Shown piece by piece: positions 62,939 through 64,000 of a stretch of DNA of 64,000 bases (its first letter is position 1; each line of letters opens with the position of its first letter). The stretch lies in assembly GCA_963747005.1 (NCBI GenBank), contig CAVVDT010000007.1:310001-374000 (forward strand), read 5' to 3'. Made by a program: the position numbers and the translations under genes. A model generated the notes under the pieces. The model saw nothing but the letters and a program-made list of their open reading frames with translations, searched no databases and was not told the origin of the DNA. Origin of the DNA: CAVVDT01 sp963747005 (GTDB lineage: Bacteria > Pseudomonadota > Alphaproteobacteria > Rhizobiales > Aestuariivirgaceae).

Positions 62939-63820
62939 TCAACAAGGATCGCGCGGTGCCTCGCCGGTGAGCCAGGCGAGGCGATGGCCGGCGCCCGCTC
63001 CGCGCGCCAGGCGCTCGCCAAGGGCGGGGAGCAGGATCTGCAACTCGCCGGCCAGCCTGAAGGGCGGATTGACGACGATCAGCCCCGAGCCCTGCAGGCC
63101 CGCCTCGGGTCGCACCGCAATGACGTCCAGTTCCATATCGAGGGTGCGCGGCATAGCGAGGTCGCGGACCGCATCGCGCAGCCGACCCGCCAGTCCATCG
63201 CCAGTCACCGGGTACCACAAGGCAAAGACGCCGGTGGCAAAGCGCCGGTGACCCGCTGCAAGCATCCGCACGGCGCGCGCTGCCTCATCAGCCGCCTCAT
63301 AGGGTGGATCGATGAGGACGAAGCCGCGCCGTTCAGGTGGGGGAAGCTGCGCCTTGATGGCGATGGCGGCATCGAGCGCCGTCACGGTAACGCGGCGGTC
63401 GCGGCCGCGCCAGGCATCGAGCCCGGCCTTGTCGTCGGGGTGCAGTTCGTTGACCAGCAGGCGGTCGTCGGGGCGCAGCAAGTGGCGGAAGAGGTCGGGC
63501 GAGCCGGGATAACGGGTGAGGGTGCCGGGCGCGTTGAGGGCATCGACGGCGGTCCGCCAGGGCGCCAGCAGTGCTTCGGCAGGTGGCGCCAGCGGGATCG
63601 GCCGGCCATCCATCTGATAGAGCCGGCCGAGGCCTTCGCGCCATTCCAGCGTGCGCCGCGCCTCGGGCCCGTCGAGGTCGTAGACGCCGATGCCGGCATG
63701 CAGATCGAGAACCCGGAAGGGTTTCGGCTTGGCGGCAAGATAGCTGACGACCAGGGCGCAGACGGCGTGCTTGACGACATCGGCGTGGTTGCCGGCATGG
63801 AAGGCATGGCGATAGTTCAT
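62939..63820 (-). CDS. rlmJ: 23S rRNA (adenine(2030)-N(6))-methyltransferase
   Basis: A 293-residue rRNA methyltransferase. It opens MNYRHAFHAGNHADVVKHAVL-like (here ..VKHAVCA), the defining RlmJ N terminus. The catalytic LIDPPYE and the SAM region DLHAGIGVYDL are clear, with the WRTAVDALN insert. It modifies A2030 of 23S rRNA. ATG 63820 is chosen from the conserved N terminus; the frame is open back to the window edge, but nothing upstream resembles RlmJ. Confidence 0.95.
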   Translation of the reverse strand: MNYRHAFHAGNHADVVKHAVCALVVSYLAAKPKPFRVLDLHAGIGVYDLDGPEARRTLEWREGLGRLYQMDGRPIPLAPPAEALLAPWRTAVDALNAPGTLTRYPGSPDLFRHLLRPDDRLLVNELHPDDKAGLDAWRGRDRRVTVTALDAAIAIKAQLPPPERRGFVLIDPPYEAADEAARAVRMLAAGHRRFATGVFALWYPVTGDGLAGRLRDAVRDLAMPRTLDMELDVIAVRPEAGLQGSGLIVVNPPFRLAGELQILLPALGERLARGAGAGHRLAWLTGEAPRDPC

Positions 63821-64000
63821 GGGCCGCCGATAGCATGGCGCCGGCCGGTCCACCAGACGACGCGGCAAGGTCGGACTAACGCCTTCGCGGTCTTCACGGC
63901 GCGCCTGCGATCTGGCACATGCATCGGCGATGAGGAAAAGCACGATCACCTGCATCGCCGGCGCCATGGGGCGGCACGGTGAGACCGTCGCCGACGTCGG

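Noticed and set aside
62529..63218. Long form of the DUF486 gene
   Set aside because: The extra N terminus is antiphase to rlmJ; the four-helix protein starts at ATG 62879.
63930..64000. Possible start of a plus-strand gene (MRKSTITCIAGAMG)
   Set aside because: Only 23 codons are visible, no ribosome site or family is evident, and the opposite frame is also open. Not enough to call.

Overview
The window is a chromosomal segment of a GC-rich alphaproteobacterium; the order cannot be fixed from sequence alone, although several neighbourhoods look like those of Hyphomicrobiales/Rhodospirillales. Reasons: a split petA-petB-petC operon beside apt and mtnP; an lgt / MidA methyltransferase / pgeF / M24 / lipoprotein / prs run; ubiK / ybjN / proC; a divergent marR-ompR-envZ versus ilvE arrangement; and a MoxR / DUF58 / DUF4159 cassette facing a DUF1285 gene. 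Coding density is high, many genes overlap by 1-4 bases (ATGA, GTGA), and almost everything is housekeeping or envelope biology. I see no tRNA, rRNA, CRISPR array, prophage or transposase gene.

Layout. 1-112: 5' end of an ABC transporter gene leaving the window. 470-1796: a Nudix hydrolase and a GNAT acetyltransferase. 1691-8537 (minus): MoxR ATPase, DUF58 protein, DUF4159 membrane protein and a membrane protein with a von Willebrand-like MIDAS motif, divergent from DUF1285 (8698). 9339-15045: CoA-type Nudix hydrolase, CCA-adding enzyme, a stand-alone CoxL-type molybdenum hydroxylase subunit, then an ECF sigma/anti-sigma pair. 15054-18669: histidine kinase, response regulator and MarR regulator, divergent from ilvE across a 21-bp palindrome. 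18831-27419: ubiK, ybjN, proC, a TetR regulator, csaA, an AIM24 protein, a pteridine-reductase-like SDR, folB, uvrC, pgsA, moaD and a lower-GC methyltransferase. 27692-31310 (minus): L,D-transpeptidase, GMC oxidoreductase, small secreted protein. 31494-38266: lgt, midA-like, pgeF, M24-like hydrolase, duplicated-domain lipoprotein, prs, a phasin-like protein. 38283-43803: nitronate monooxygenase, an amino-acid permease fused to universal-stress domains, and a class III cyclase with TPRs. 43885-48208 (minus): apt, mtnP and the cytochrome bc1 operon. 48423-55640: trmL, a serine hydrolase, hemF, two paralogous MFS transporters, an EamA transporter and an MDR reductase. 55648-59330 (minus): HI0933-like flavoprotein, UPF0178, a glutamine amidotransferase, RNase T2, a small secreted protein, a cold-shock protein. 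59620-63820: DUF922 protease-like protein, MBL hydrolase, DUF4189 protein, cytochrome c, thioesterase, DUF486 protein, rlmJ.

The most interesting non-coding signals are (i) a five-copy bipartite palindromic repeat in which one stem changes sequence between copies while staying fully paired, including a compensatory change in its outer arm, and (ii) a 271-bp nested inverted repeat between hemF and the first MFS gene. The most interesting coding anomaly is an apparent one-base frame change at the N terminus of cytochrome b.
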